A DNA stretch of 64,000 nucleotides, taken from assembly GCF_000949135.2 (NCBI RefSeq), contig NZ_JTAN02000018.1, forward strand, positions 62,001-126,000, given 5' to 3'. The position numbers and the translations under genes were made by a program. The DNA is from Burkholderia sp. USMB20 (GTDB lineage: Bacteria; Pseudomonadota; Gammaproteobacteria; Burkholderiales; Burkholderiaceae). Below the pieces are notes generated by a model, which was given only the letters and a program-made list of their open reading frames with translations, was not told the origin of the DNA and ran no database searches. Of the stretch, positions 1 to 9,546 are shown one piece after another; the first letter of the stretch is position 1, and every line of letters starts with the position of its first letter.

Positions 1-1113
1 GTCGGCCGTCAGCGCCTTCACGTTGACGCGATACTGCTTCGCCTGCTTTTCCTTCTTGCCGTGGAACAGTTGGCTCCAGAAGCCCTGCTCGGCCGCGCTC
101 AGATCCTTCGGATCGACATAACGCACGAAATACAGACCCTTCGTGCGATCGCGATCGTCGACCGTGAAGTTCGCGCGATCGAGTGCGAGGCCGACGTGCA
201 GCCACGACCGGTCGTACGGCTCGCCGAGCGTGACTTCGGACGGCACCGCGCTCGTGTCGACGTCGTTCGCTTGCGACGACGTACGCGCGACGTTCTGCGC
301 AGCGATCGCCGCGGCGGCCGCCTTCGACGCGTCGGTATCGGCCTTCTTGTCCTTCGGCACCGTGTTGTCGTTGATGTTCGCGACCGGCGGCTCGCCGTTC
401 TTCGCACGCTGCTCGTTCTGCGCGAGCACCGCCATCAGCCGCTTCAGGTATTCCGTCTCGAGCGCCGGATCGTTCGGCTTCGCTTCCCACTTGCTCGAAT
501 CGTTGTTCGCGCCGGTGATCGCCTCGCGCATGCCCTTCTGGCTGACGAACACATAGGTACCGCCGTTCGGCGCCGAATCGAGGCGCGTGCGGTACTTGTT
601 GCGCTCGGCCGTCACGTACGAATTGCCCATCGCTTTCGAGATCACGCTGCGGATCAGGCCGTCGTTGATCTGCGGATGGGTCTCGTTCCAGTCGGTTTCC
701 ATCACGCCCTTGTCGCGCTGGTCGACGACCAGCAGGAAGCCCTGCTCCTGCCAGAAGCGGCGCACTTGCGGCCAGATGTCGGCGGGCTTCTTGCCGTCGA
801 TCACGAGCCAGCTCTCGGTGCCGTCGCGCTGGATATGCATGCCGGCCACGGCGGGCGCGACGGTATCCGTCGCGGGCGCCGTGTGCTGGACCTGCTGAAG
901 CGCGGACAGGGAAGTCGCACCGCCCTGCGGCGGCAGCGAACGCTGATCGGCCGTCTCGTCGAGCATGTTGGGCGGCACTGCGAGCGACGCTTCCTTCGAT
1001 TTCGAATCGCTCTTGTAGTCCACTTTCGTGGGCGACGACGTACCGCAACCGGCGACGAGCGCGCCGGTGGCGAGCACTGCAGCGAACCGCATGGTAAGAC
1101 GAAGATCAGTCAT
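1..1113 (-). CDS. bamC: Outer membrane assembly factor BamC (C-terminus cut by window edge)
   Basis: Lipoprotein subunit of the BAM complex that inserts beta-barrel proteins into the outer membrane. Reading from the ATG at 1113, 371 codons are visible before the window ends. The N-terminus has a short hydrophobic segment and a lipobox ending VAGC at about residue 22. A low-complexity linker follows, then two domains of BamC type; the first holds [17 protein letters not shown] and the second starts around [18 protein letters not shown] purine-rich AGAGG lies about 12 nt before the start. In many proteobacteria bamC follows dapA, but here the upstream gene is tRNA-Pro, so it probably has its own promoter. 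Identification is by recognised sequence character, not a search. Confidence 0.88.
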   Translation of the reverse strand, partial: MTDLRLTMRFAAVLATGALVAGCGTSSPTKVDYKSDSKSKEASLAVPPNMLDETADQRSLPPQGGATSLSALQQVQHTAPATDTVAPAVAGMHIQRDGTESWLVIDGKKPADIWPQVRRFWQEQGFLLVVDQRDKGVMETDWNETHPQINDGLIRSVISKAMGNSYVTAERNKYRTRLDSAPNGGTYVFVSQKGMREAITGANNDSSKWEAKPNDPALETEYLKRLMAVLAQNEQRAKNGEPPVANINDNTVPKDKKADTDASKAAAAAIAAQNVARTSSQANDVDTSAVPSEVTLGEPYDRSWLHVGLALDRANFTVDDRDRTKGLYFVRYVDPKDLSAAEQGFWSQLFHGKKEKQAKQYRVNVKALTAD

Positions 1114-1167
1114 GTTCGGGGAATCCTCTTCCGCTAAATCACGGCGCTTTCCGTGGATCAACCTTGC

Positions 1168-1197
1168 ATTTTACCGGGGCCGCGCCGGGATGTGCAA
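1168..1197 (-). promoter_or_regulatory. Candidate sigma-70 promoter of bamC
   Basis: On the minus strand TTGCAC (1197-1192) is followed after 18 bp by TAAAAT (1173-1168). This would start transcription near 1161, about 48 nt before the bamC ATG, and lies just after the tRNA-Pro terminator. Motif match only. Confidence 0.4.
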
Positions 1198-1210
1198 AAA
1201 AGCGACGGGC

Positions 1211-1247
1211 AAGAAAAAACCCGCGTCAGCCTGAGCTGACGCGGGTT
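1211..1247 (-). terminator. Rho-independent terminator of tRNA-Pro
   Basis: A perfect 12-bp stem (AACCCGCGTCAG at 1218-1229 against 1236-1247) closes a 6-nt loop. On the minus strand it is followed by a run of T residues. It sits 6 nt after the tRNA-Pro 3' end and separates that gene from bamC. Confidence 0.85.
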
Positions 1248-1253
1248 CTTATC

Positions 1254-1330
<77 letters not shown>

Positions 1331-1503
1331 AAAGAAAAAAATTATAACAGAGAGTTGGCCGATTTAGAACGGGTCGCATGCATTTTGTGCATGTCCCTGC
1401 CGAAATTTTTTGTGGCGCACCGTGGCGTGACGGATTCGACACGAACGGCGACGCACATGACGCCCCGCCGGTCCGTCGTCCGTCCACACGATCCGCCTGA
1501 CGC

Positions 1504-2217
1504 TCACGCGCTGCGCGCGACACAGATCACCGTGAGCCCCGCCAACCGGTTGAACCGGAACATCGGCAGCTCGGCGCGGCAGATCAGCTTGAGCAAACCA
1601 TTGACTACCGGATGGTGCCGACGCAGTTGCGACGCGGGTTCGCGTGGCTGGCGACGCGCCCGCTCGCTCAGTCGCAATGCCGCCGCGAGCGGAAACGTGA
1701 AGCCGAAGTAGTAAGCGCCGCGCTCGACCTCGAGCCCCGCACGGCGCACGACGTCTTCGAGGCCGTCGAGCGTATACCTGCGCTTGTGTTCAAGAAAGTC
1801 GTCGTGCGCGCTCCAGAGGAACTGAAACGCGGGAACGGTGATCAGGAAGCGGCTGCCCTTCGGCACGCCGGCCACATATTGTGCAAGCAGCCCGACATCG
1901 TCGTCGACGTGCTCGAGCACGTCCATCAGCAACACGAGATCGGCATCGAGCCGATTGACGGCGCGGCGAAAATGGACGGGCTTGCCTGCCGCCTCGCCGT
2001 CGGTATCGTCGGCGTAGCTCGTGTCGACACACCACGCTTCCGTCGCCTGCGTGCGCTCGAGCAAATGTTTCGAAAAGAAACCCGAGCCCGCGCCGACATC
2101 GAGTATCCGGTTCGCATCCGCCGCGCCCAGAAACCGGCGAATCGCGCTCGCCTTCGACGCGTAGTACCAGTGATCGCCGACGTCCGCTCCCAATACGTCG
2201 AGTTCCTTCAGATCCAT
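1504..2217 (-). CDS. Class I SAM-dependent methyltransferase
   Basis: A 237-residue protein with the Rossmann-type SAM-binding motif ILDVGAGSGFF around residues 38-48 and the post-motif segment LLMDVLEHVDDD around residue 97. Both are typical of the Methyltransf_11/UbiG-like superfamily. The C-terminal third is basic and contains hydrophobic stretches, so membrane-associated substrates such as lipids or quinones are possible, but no substrate can be assigned. It stands alone on the minus strand, divergent from the tyrosine phosphatase, with tRNA-Pro downstream. Confidence 0.8.
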   Translation of the reverse strand: MDLKELDVLGADVGDHWYYASKASAIRRFLGAADANRILDVGAGSGFFSKHLLERTQATEAWCVDTSYADDTDGEAAGKPVHFRRAVNRLDADLVLLMDVLEHVDDDVGLLAQYVAGVPKGSRFLITVPAFQFLWSAHDDFLEHKRRYTLDGLEDVVRRAGLEVERGAYYFGFTFPLAAALRLSERARRQPREPASQLRRHHPVVNGLLKLICRAELPMFRFNRLAGLTVICVARSA

Positions 2218-2556
2218 GACGCCTCCCCCGTGTCGGCCACCATGCTTCGATCATCAAGCCACTGACGCCGATCTTACCGCGCCGCAGCCGTCGCACGCAT
2301 CGCAAGTTGCGCGAATTGCACCGCGCCCGCATCGCGTCCTAGTCGAAAAGGACGATGGCCGTTTCGCCGCGGATCGCTACCGTGCGCTTACCCGGCGCGA
2401 GATCGACGCGCCCGGCGCATCGTCCGACTGCAGGCCGATCGAGATCGCAGATCTGCGCGTTGCCGCGCGGCGCGCCGGGCCGGGCCGGGCCGGCAGCGAC
2501 TTCGATCGCAACGGCGGTCGCAACTTCCCGTGACAGTCTCCGACAAAGGTCAGTGA
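2218..2556. other. Intergenic region between divergent genes (339 bp)
   Basis: It separates the methyltransferase from the phosphatase and must hold both promoters, but no convincing -35/-10 pair was found. The only structure noticed is a short GC-rich tandem repeat near 2476. Open frames crossing it have no ribosome site or family features. Confidence 0.5.
2476..2490. repeat. Three tandem copies of CGGGC
   Basis: Three exact copies of the pentamer CGGGC occur in tandem, with partial copies on both sides. It lies in non-coding DNA about 70 bp upstream of the phosphatase start. Such a tract could vary in length by slippage; no function is claimed. Confidence 0.6.
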
Positions 2557-3435
2557 ATGCATCAGAAAAACGAAATTTCCCGACGACACTTTCTCCGGCT
2601 GGGCGCCGGCACGTTCGGCATCGCGCTGGGAAGCGCGTCGTTTCTGTCCGCGTGCGGCGGCGATTCGATCGCGATCGCCCCCGTCACGACGCCCAGGCTC
2701 GCCTCGGTAGCGAATTTTCGCGATACCGCAGGACCGGACGGAACGGGCTATGCCACCCCGAGCGGCGCAGCGATGAAAAAAGGCGTGATCTACCGGTCGT
2801 CCGCGCTCACGTTGTCCGCGGCCGACGTCGCAACGGTCGATACGCTCGGCATCACGCAGGTGTGCGACCTGCGCACGACCTCCGAGATCCAAGCGCAGCC
2901 GGATGTACCGTTGGCGGGCGCCATTTGGCAGAACCTCAACGTGCTCGGCGCCGCCAATCTCGGTCCGCTGCCGACCAGCGGCGCGACGGCTACGGCCTTC
3001 ATGATGAGCATGTATCGGGCGTTCGTGACGTCGGAAACCGCACGCACGAGCTACCACGCGTTGTTTGCCGGCTTCGCCTCATCCGGCGGCAATCTGGTCT
3101 TCCACTGTACGGCCGGCAAGGATCGCACCGGCTGGGCGACGGCCATCCTGCACACGATCCTCGGTGTCCGCCCGCAGACGATTCTCGCCGACTATCTGCT
3201 GACCAACGTCTACAGCGCGTCGGAAATCGCCGCCTATGTCGCGCAGGCGCAAAAGCGCGGCGGGCAGGATGCGGCCGACATGATGGCCGCGCTGCAAGGC
3301 GCGCAAGCCGCCTATCTGCAGGCGGCGTTCGATCAGGTCGTCGCGTCGTATGGCTCGATGACGTCATACATCGAGAACGGCCTGCAGCTCGACGCGTCGA
3401 CGCAGAATGCGATCCGGCAGCGCATGCTGGTCTGA
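2557..3435 (+). CDS. Tat-exported tyrosine-protein phosphatase (lipoprotein-like)
   Basis: A 292-residue protein of the Y_phosphatase3/IphP-like family. The N-terminus carries a twin-arginine motif (SRRHFLRLG, residues 8-16), a hydrophobic segment, then LSACGG near residue 32, which looks like a lipobox. Protein export and possible lipid anchoring are therefore predicted. The catalytic P-loop HCTAGKDRTGW lies around residue 186, giving the nucleophilic Cys and the phosphate-binding Arg. FRDTAG near residue 54 matches the conserved N-terminal signature of the family. An AAGG ribosome site sits 8 nt before the ATG. Substrate unknown; phosphotyrosine or phosphoinositide hydrolysis is possible. 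Confidence 0.85.
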   Translation: MHQKNEISRRHFLRLGAGTFGIALGSASFLSACGGDSIAIAPVTTPRLASVANFRDTAGPDGTGYATPSGAAMKKGVIYRSSALTLSAADVATVDTLGITQVCDLRTTSEIQAQPDVPLAGAIWQNLNVLGAANLGPLPTSGATATAFMMSMYRAFVTSETARTSYHALFAGFASSGGNLVFHCTAGKDRTGWATAILHTILGVRPQTILADYLLTNVYSASEIAAYVAQAQKRGGQDAADMMAALQGAQAAYLQAAFDQVVASYGSMTSYIENGLQLDASTQNAIRQRMLV

Positions 3436-3791
3436 CCGACCATGCAGGCGGCACTGGCGACAGCGCGGCTGTCATCGCGCTGCCGCCGCGCACGGATCGG
3501 ACACGGCCTTCATCCGGCAAGTGACCCGGCGTCAACCCACGCCGACGCCGGGTTTGCCGATCCGGCTCAATGCGCGCCGCCCGCCTCGACCGCAAAACCA
3601 AACGAGCGTTTGATATCGCCGCCCCGACGCCGCGAATCCTTTGCCCTGTCGTGCGCCGACCGATGTTGCCCGCACGCCCGCTGTTTGGTAACGCCGCTCT
3701 AGCGCGCTATGCCACACTGCACGGCATCGACGACTGCGCCGCGCATCGATCGCGCGCCCTCGCCGGTCACGACAAGACATGGAGACAGACG
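3436..3791. other. Intergenic region (356 bp)
   Basis: It holds the probable terminator of the phosphatase gene near 3524-3553. The remainder should contain the promoter of the downstream lipoprotein gene, but none could be assigned with confidence. No coding feature is supported. Confidence 0.5.
3524..3556 (+). terminator. Probable terminator after the tyrosine phosphatase
   Basis: A 10-bp stem (ACCCGGCGTC at 3524-3533 with 3544-3553) closes a 10-nt loop and is followed by TTG. The T-tract is short, so efficiency is uncertain. Confidence 0.5.
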
Positions 3792-6002
3792 ATGCGGAAT
3801 TCGGTCCGGCGCGGCCATCGCACGCCCTTGGCAAGTTTCGACTGGATGGCCGGCCTGCGACGCGCGGCCGCCCCGGTTTCACACGGCACCGCTCGCGCAT
3901 TCGGCTGCGGTGCGCTTGCGCTCGCGCTGCTCTGCACCGGCTGCGCGGAACCGGCCGCGCAGCGCGACGGCAACGCGTCGGTCGCATCGACGAAGATCGA
4001 GCGCGCCAAAGCCGAACGCCTCGCTCACGAACAGCAGATCGCCCGCACGGTGCCGTCGCTCGCGTCGATCAAGCTCACGCAACCGCGCCCCTTCACGCTG
4101 CGCGACTCGGGCCAGAACGGCGCGATGACGTTCCTGCGCGACGTCGATTTCCGCATCGTCAACAACCTCGGCTTCTTCATCCATCAACTGTCCGCGACGC
4201 TCGTGCCGACGCAGGCCGGCGCCCCCATCGTATTCGACGACCCGACGAGCTTCGAGATCGACGTACACGAAGGCGCGGTCACGCTCGACAACGCAAAGCT
4301 GACCGCGCTCTTCGACACTTACATCTTCGGTTACCGCAACGCGCCGCTGCGCAAGCTCGCCGTATCGGCCGGCGACGGCGTGATCCATCTTCAAGGCGAG
4401 ATGCAGCGCGACGGCTGGGTGCCGTTCTCGCTGACCGGCACGCTCGCGATCCGCGACGGCAGCCAGCTCGTATTCCACCCGACCGGCGTGCGCGTGTCGG
4501 GCATCAACGCGCAGCCGGTCATGCGCGCGGCCAACGTGAAGATGGCCGATCTGCTGAAGGTGGAAACACCGATCGCGCGGCTCGCCGGCGACGACCTCGT
4601 GATGTCGGTCGACAAGCTGATGCCGCCGCCACGGCTGAAGATCCGGATCACCGCGCTGCGCGTAACACCGGCCGGCCTCGACCTGACGCTCGACGACGGC
4701 TCGCATGCCGGCTTCGCGCTCCCCGCGAACGCGCCGCAACAGGCGATGTACATCCGCGGCGGCGACGTGAAATTCATGCGCTCGATGCCGATGAACGCCG
4801 ACATCCTGATCGGCCCGGTCGATCCGACGAAGCGCGACCAGCACTTCGTGTTCGACCTGTACCACTATCGCGACCAGGTTTCGGCCGGCTATTTCAATTT
4901 CGACGAAAGCGGCGCGATGGCGATCCGGATGCCGTCGTACGCGGGCCCCGCGAGCGGCGCCGCGCTCGGCAATGCGGCCGCTCGCCTGAACGACAGCTTC
5001 CTCGCCGCGCAGCAGAATGCGTTGCGCGACTCGCGCCAGCACTGGGAAGCGTTTGCACTCGCGGCCAGCGCGCCGCAACCCGGCATGCAGAAAGTCGCGA
5101 TGCGGCGCTCGTCGACCGCCCCGTTCAACGAACGGCACGTGTCGAACCGCAACCCGACGATCCACCTGCACAACGTCGACTTCAACCTGTCCGGCGACAT
5201 CGGCTTCCATGTCGAGGATCTCGACGTGCAGCTGATCGCGAAACGCCCGGGCGAACCGGTCGATCTCGACGATCCGAACCAGTACGACATCCGCATTCTC
5301 GGCGGGACGGTGGTCGAATCGTGGAAGGCGATGTCGGCGCTCTTCAACAACTACCTGCTCGACTACTCCCCGCGCTCGCTGAACGACTTGCAGTTGAGCG
5401 CGGATGGCCAGGAATTGCGCGTCCAGGGCGGCATCAAGCTCTGGAATCACGTGCCCGGCGTGTGGCTGCCGACCGACATGAAGGGCACGCTGTCGGTACT
5501 CGACGACCGGCACCTCGCGTTCAAGCCGGCGCAGGTATCGGTGCTCGGCATCCCGCAGGCGAAGCTGCTGCGCTCGCTCGGCATCGAGCTCGCGTCGCTG
5601 ACGCCGCTGCAGCGCCGCGGCGCGGAGCTGCGCGGCGACACGCTGGTGCTCGACCAGTACACCGTGTTTCCGCCGCCGGTCCTGAACGGCAAACTCGGCC
5701 AGGCGACGGTCGAACGCGACGGGCTGCGCCTCACGTTCCGGCGTGCCGCCGACGCGCCCGCGACGAAGCGGCCGCAGATCGACGCGCCGAGCTACATGTG
5801 GATGGAAGGCGGCGACATGAAGATGTTCAACGTGCTCGAACTTAACGTGCGCGCGCTGATCCGGAACTCGGCCGAGGCCGGCCCAATGCGTTTCGACCTG
5901 TACGGCTACCGCAGCCAGGTCGCGCAGGGCTCGGTGCGGATGCTGCCGGACGGCACGCTGGTCGTCGACATGGGCAAGCCGAACCCGCTCGCATCGCGCT
6001 GA
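3792..6002 (+). CDS. Large putative lipoprotein with two homologous halves
   Basis: A 736-residue protein of unknown function. The ATG at 3792 is preferred because GGAGA lies 7 nt upstream and a hydrophobic segment ending LLCTGC (residues 46-51) then makes a plausible lipobox. The mature part contains a duplication: residues about 113-378 and 458-726 share the same order of elements. FLRDVDFRIVNNLGFFI pairs with HLHNVDFNLSGDIGFHV, TALFDTYIFGY with SALFNNYLLDY, and RFDLYGYRSQV with VFDLYHYRDQV. Each half appears rich in beta structure, in keeping with a periplasmic or outer-membrane lipid-transfer or scaffold role, but that is speculation. It is a single-gene unit ending at a strong bidirectional terminator. 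Confidence 0.8.
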   Translation: MRNSVRRGHRTPLASFDWMAGLRRAAAPVSHGTARAFGCGALALALLCTGCAEPAAQRDGNASVASTKIERAKAERLAHEQQIARTVPSLASIKLTQPRPFTLRDSGQNGAMTFLRDVDFRIVNNLGFFIHQLSATLVPTQAGAPIVFDDPTSFEIDVHEGAVTLDNAKLTALFDTYIFGYRNAPLRKLAVSAGDGVIHLQGEMQRDGWVPFSLTGTLAIRDGSQLVFHPTGVRVSGINAQPVMRAANVKMADLLKVETPIARLAGDDLVMSVDKLMPPPRLKIRITALRVTPAGLDLTLDDGSHAGFALPANAPQQAMYIRGGDVKFMRSMPMNADILIGPVDPTKRDQHFVFDLYHYRDQVSAGYFNFDESGAMAIRMPSYAGPASGAALGNAAARLNDSFLAAQQNALRDSRQHWEAFALAASAPQPGMQKVAMRRSSTAPFNERHVSNRNPTIHLHNVDFNLSGDIGFHVEDLDVQLIAKRPGEPVDLDDPNQYDIRILGGTVVESWKAMSALFNNYLLDYSPRSLNDLQLSADGQELRVQGGIKLWNHVPGVWLPTDMKGTLSVLDDRHLAFKPAQVSVLGIPQAKLLRSLGIELASLTPLQRRGAELRGDTLVLDQYTVFPPPVLNGKLGQATVERDGLRLTFRRAADAPATKRPQIDAPSYMWMEGGDMKMFNVLELNVRALIRNSAEAGPMRFDLYGYRSQVAQGSVRMLPDGTLVVDMGKPNPLASR

Positions 6003-6034
6003 CCCGCCGAGCACGAGCCCGCGTGCATGAAAAA

Positions 6035-6062
6035 AACCCGGCGGCGCATCGCCGACCGGGTT
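6035..6062. terminator. Bidirectional rho-independent terminator
   Basis: The stem AACCCGG-CGGCG pairs with CGCCG-A-CCGGGTT (6035-6062) around a 3-nt loop with one bulged A. A-residues on the left and T-residues on the right make it serve both the lipoprotein gene and the convergent merR operon. Confidence 0.85.
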
Positions 6063-6085
6063 TCTTGTTGATTCGAGCGTTGCGC

Positions 6086-6499
6086 TCAGTCGTGTTTGAG
6101 TCCGTCGATCACGTCGAGGAGCGCCTGCCGCAACGCGATCACGTCGACCGTTGCACCCGGCTTGCCCGATACTCGCGCGTCGCCGGCCGGCACATCGGGC
6201 TCGGCCGGCGCCGCGGCAGCGCGCTCGCCGCCCGGCGAATCGAGCCGGTTGCGCGCGCCGTTGATCGTGAATCCCTGTTCGTACAGCAACTCGCGAATCC
6301 GCCGGATCAGCAGCACTTCGTGGTGCTGATAGTATCGGCGATTGCCACGCCGCTTCACCGGCCGCAACTGCGTGAATTCCTGTTCCCAATAACGCAGCAC
6401 GTGCGGCTTGACCCCGCACAGTTCGCTGACTTCACCGATCGTGAAATAGCGCTTCGCGGGAATCGGAGGCAAGACGACTTTCTCAACCGTAGTGGTCAT
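6086..6499 (-). CDS. MerR-family transcriptional regulator
   Basis: A 137-residue regulator with the MerR winged-helix domain at residues about 17-85: YFTIGEVSELCGVKPHVLRYWE then RRGNRRYYQHHEVLLIRRI. It lacks Cys-rich metal-binding loops and a drug-binding domain; the C-terminal 50 residues are short and Ala/Pro-rich. This resembles the MerR gene commonly found immediately downstream of ihfA in beta- and gammaproteobacteria. It is the last gene of the thrS-to-ihfA transcription unit, 61 bp after ihfA, and ends at the shared terminator. Target genes are not known. Confidence 0.88.
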   Translation of the reverse strand: MTTTVEKVVLPPIPAKRYFTIGEVSELCGVKPHVLRYWEQEFTQLRPVKRRGNRRYYQHHEVLLIRRIRELLYEQGFTINGARNRLDSPGGERAAAAPAEPDVPAGDARVSGKPGATVDVIALRQALLDVIDGLKHD

Positions 6500-6560
6500 C
6501 GTCGGTTAACCGTCGGTAAAGAATGCGCGGCGGCCGCGCGGAGACTTCGGCGCGCGGGCG

Positions 6561-6956
6561 TTACTCCGCGCCGTTTTCGACCAGCGCCTTCAGCTTCTGG
6601 CTCGCGTGGAAGGTTACCACCCGGCGGGCCGCGATCGGAATCGCCTCGCCCGTCTTCGGGTTGCGGCCCGGACGCTGCGGCTTGTCGCGCAGCTGGAAGT
6701 TGCCGAACCCCGACAGCTTGACGCTTTCGCCGTTTTCGAGCGCGTCGCGGATCACTTCGAAAAACGCCTCGACCATGTCCTTCGCTTCACGCTTGTTCAG
6801 CCCGACGCTGTCGAACAGCAGCTCCGCCAGCTCCGCTTTCGTCAGCGTCGGCGTCTCGGTGGACGCCGGCGCCGAAGCGTCGCGGTTCATGGCGCTGCGT
6901 TGCGCCGTCAGGAGGGCTTCGAATTCACTCGAGGTCATGTCGTTCATATCTGCCAT
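6561..6956 (-). CDS. ihfA: Integration host factor subunit alpha
   Basis: DNA-bending nucleoid protein that pairs with IhfB. The core (from [13 protein letters not shown], about residue 37) matches the usual 95-100-residue IHF/HU fold, with the DNA-contacting arm segment [20 protein letters not shown]. The reading frame extends about 35 residues further upstream than E. coli IhfA. Candidate starts are the ATG at 6956, a second ATG four codons later (6944) and a third at MNRDAS (6890); none has a good Shine-Dalgarno, so the N-terminal length is uncertain. It follows pheT in the classic order pheS-pheT-ihfA. Confidence 0.93.
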   Translation of the reverse strand: MADMNDMTSSEFEALLTAQRSAMNRDASAPASTETPTLTKAELAELLFDSVGLNKREAKDMVEAFFEVIRDALENGESVKLSGFGNFQLRDKPQRPGRNPKTGEAIPIAARRVVTFHASQKLKALVENGAE

Positions 6957-7019
6957 ACAGCGCGTTAAACCAAAACTTACGATGGGGAAGCGCCACCCGC
7001 GAACGGGCGGCCCCTCTCC

Positions 7020-9449
7020 TTAGCCGCGCAGGCGGGCACCCGCACGAGCCATCCGCTCGACCAGCGTCTGGATCGCCTGATCGACGACCTCGTCCTGTAG
7101 CGTGCCAGCCGTATCCTGCAGCGTCACGCGGAAGGCAAGGCTCTTCTCGTGCGCGGCAAGACCACCGGAAGTATTTGATTTTGCACGAAATTCGTCGAAG
7201 AGTACAACCTTCTGAACGAATCGGCAGGCGTCTTCGGCCAGCGCCTTCTTCATTTCGTCGAAAAGTGCCTGAACCTCGACCGCCTGATCGACGACAACGG
7301 CGATATCGCGCCGTACCGGCGGGAATTTCGACACGTCGGTCGGCGCCGGCAGTGCACGCGCGATCAGCGCATCCGCGTCGATTTCGAACATCACCGGCGC
7401 GTGCGGCAGCTCGTACTTCTGCATCAGGCGCGGATGCAGCTCGCCGATCCAGCCGACCGCGCGGCCATCCACTTCGATGCGCGCACTGCGGCCCGGATGA
7501 AGGGCCGGATGCTCGGCCTTCACGAAGCGCGCGGCGGCCGGCGCGAGCAGCGCCTCGAGATCGCCCTTCACGTCGAAGAAATCGACCGCGCGGGTCGCGA
7601 CGCCCCACTGCTCGTCGACTGCCGGGCCGTACGCGAGCGCGCCGACACGCTTCGGCTGCGTGTAGCCTTCGACGGTCAGCTCGCCGGCCTTCACCGACGA
7701 ATCGGCGAGGAACACGCGGCCCGTCTCGAACACGCGCACGCGATCCGCGCGACGGTTCAGGTTGTGGCGCAGCACGGAGATCAGGCTGCCGAACAGCGTC
7801 GTGCGCATCACCGACAGCTGGCTCGCGATCGGGTTCAGCAGGCGGATCGGATTGTCGTTGCCGGCGAAGTCGTGCTCCCACTCCGCATCGACGAAGCTGA
7901 AGTTGACCGTTTCCGCATAGTCGCGCGCCGCGAGCGCATGACGGATGTCGTGGATCGAACGCCGCGTCTCGTTGGTCGCGCGCATCTCGCTCGTTGCGAC
8001 CGGCGGACGCGCGGGAATCTTCTCGAAACCGTAAATGCGTGCCACTTCCTCGATCAGGTCTTCCTCGATCTCGATGTCGAAGCGGTGCGACGGCGGCGTG
8101 ACCAGGAACGCGTCGTCGTCACGCTCGAACGGCAGGCGCAGGCGCGTGAAGATGTTCGCAATCTCGTCGGCATCGATCTTCACGCCGATGATGCGGTTCG
8201 CGCGCGATACGCGCATTTTCACCGGCGCGCGCTGCGGCAGGTTCACCGCCTGGTCGTCGACCGGGCCGGCCTTGCCGCCGCAGATTTCGAGAATCAGCTG
8301 CGTGATGCGCTCGACGTGTTCGACGGTCGTCGCGTAGTCGACGCCGCGCTCGAACCGATGGGCCGCATCGGTCGAGAAGTTGTACTTGCGCGCGCGGCCA
8401 CGGATGCTGTCCGGCCACCAGAATGCGGCTTCCAGGTAGATGTTGGTCGTATCGAGCGTGACGGCCGTGCTGTCGCCGCCCATGATGCCCGCGAGGCTTT
8501 CGACCTGACGGTCGTCCGCAATCACGCCGACCGTTTCGTCGAGTTCGACCGTGTTGCCGTTCAGCAGCTTCAGCGACTCGCCGCGCTTGCCCCAGCGCAC
8601 TTCGATGCCGCCGTGGATCTTGTCCAGATCGAACACGTGCGACGGACGGCCGAGCTCGAACATCACGTAGTTCGAGATGTCGACGAGCGCCGACACGCTG
8701 CGCTGGCCCGAGCGCTCGAGGCGCTCGACCATCCATTGCGGCGTCTTCGCATGCGCGTTCACGCCGCGGATCACACGACCCGAGAAGCGGCCGCACAGAT
8801 CGGGCGCAGCGATGCGCACGGGCAGCGTTTCGTCGAGCTCGACGCGCACCGGACGGATATCGACCGGCGTCAGCGGCGCGCCGGTGATCGCGGCCGTCTC
8901 GCGCGCGATGCCGAACACCGACAGGCAATCGGCCTTGTTCGGCGTCAGCTTGATTTCGAAGATCGTGTCGTCGAGATTGAGCGTATCGCGGATGTCCTGG
9001 CCGACCGGCGTGTCTTCCGGCAGGATCAGCAGGCCGCTGTGGTCCTCGGACAACTTCAGTTCGCGCGCCGAGCACAGCATCCCCTGGCTCTCCACGCCGC
9101 GCAGCTTCGACAGCTTGATCGCGAACGGCTTGCCGCCCTCTTCCGCCGGCGGCAGTTCCGCGCCGACCAGCGCGACCGGCACCTTGATGCCAGGCGCCAC
9201 GTTCGGTGCGCCGCACACGATATTCAGCGTCGCGCCGGTGCCGGCGTCGACCTGGCAGACATTGAGCTTGTCCGCATCCGGATGCTTGACGACTTCGAGC
9301 ACGCGGCCGACGACGATCTTCGACGTCGGCGGCGCAGCCTTGCTCAGCGATTCGACTTCGAGCCCCGCCATCGTCAGCGCGTGCGACAGTTCGTCGGTCG
9401 TCAGCTGCGGGTCGACAAAGGTTCTCAACCAGGATTCAGGGAATTGCAT
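7020..9449 (-). CDS. pheT: Phenylalanine--tRNA ligase beta subunit
   Basis: An 809-residue beta chain of the alpha2-beta2 synthetase that charges tRNA-Phe. In order: an N-terminal tRNA-binding EMAP-like domain (about residues 40-155, with [10 protein letters not shown] and NIVCGAPNV), the B3/B4 editing region, the B5 domain, a catalytic-like core around residues 480-680, and a C-terminal ferredoxin-fold anticodon-binding domain (about 715-809, [14 protein letters not shown]). Length is normal. It starts 97 bp after pheS and ends 63 bp before ihfA, so all three are probably cotranscribed. Confidence 0.97.
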   Translation of the reverse strand: MQFPESWLRTFVDPQLTTDELSHALTMAGLEVESLSKAAPPTSKIVVGRVLEVVKHPDADKLNVCQVDAGTGATLNIVCGAPNVAPGIKVPVALVGAELPPAEEGGKPFAIKLSKLRGVESQGMLCSARELKLSEDHSGLLILPEDTPVGQDIRDTLNLDDTIFEIKLTPNKADCLSVFGIARETAAITGAPLTPVDIRPVRVELDETLPVRIAAPDLCGRFSGRVIRGVNAHAKTPQWMVERLERSGQRSVSALVDISNYVMFELGRPSHVFDLDKIHGGIEVRWGKRGESLKLLNGNTVELDETVGVIADDRQVESLAGIMGGDSTAVTLDTTNIYLEAAFWWPDSIRGRARKYNFSTDAAHRFERGVDYATTVEHVERITQLILEICGGKAGPVDDQAVNLPQRAPVKMRVSRANRIIGVKIDADEIANIFTRLRLPFERDDDAFLVTPPSHRFDIEIEEDLIEEVARIYGFEKIPARPPVATSEMRATNETRRSIHDIRHALAARDYAETVNFSFVDAEWEHDFAGNDNPIRLLNPIASQLSVMRTTLFGSLISVLRHNLNRRADRVRVFETGRVFLADSSVKAGELTVEGYTQPKRVGALAYGPAVDEQWGVATRAVDFFDVKGDLEALLAPAAARFVKAEHPALHPGRSARIEVDGRAVGWIGELHPRLMQKYELPHAPVMFEIDADALIARALPAPTDVSKFPPVRRDIAVVVDQAVEVQALFDEMKKALAEDACRFVQKVVLFDEFRAKSNTSGGLAAHEKSLAFRVTLQDTAGTLQDEVVDQAIQTLVERMARAGARLRG

Positions 9450-9546
9450 GGATGTCTACGTTCGAAACAGGTTAGATCGGCGCCCGGCCCCCCGTCGGAA
9501 ACGTCCGGCGGGGCATGCGCGGGCACATGTCGGCGCGGCGCGTGCG

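Noticed and set aside
3879-6419. Long minus-strand open frame (846 codons) opposite the lipoprotein gene
   Set aside because: Arg/Ala-rich shadow of the real plus-strand gene, with no ribosome site or domain; common in GC-rich codon usage.
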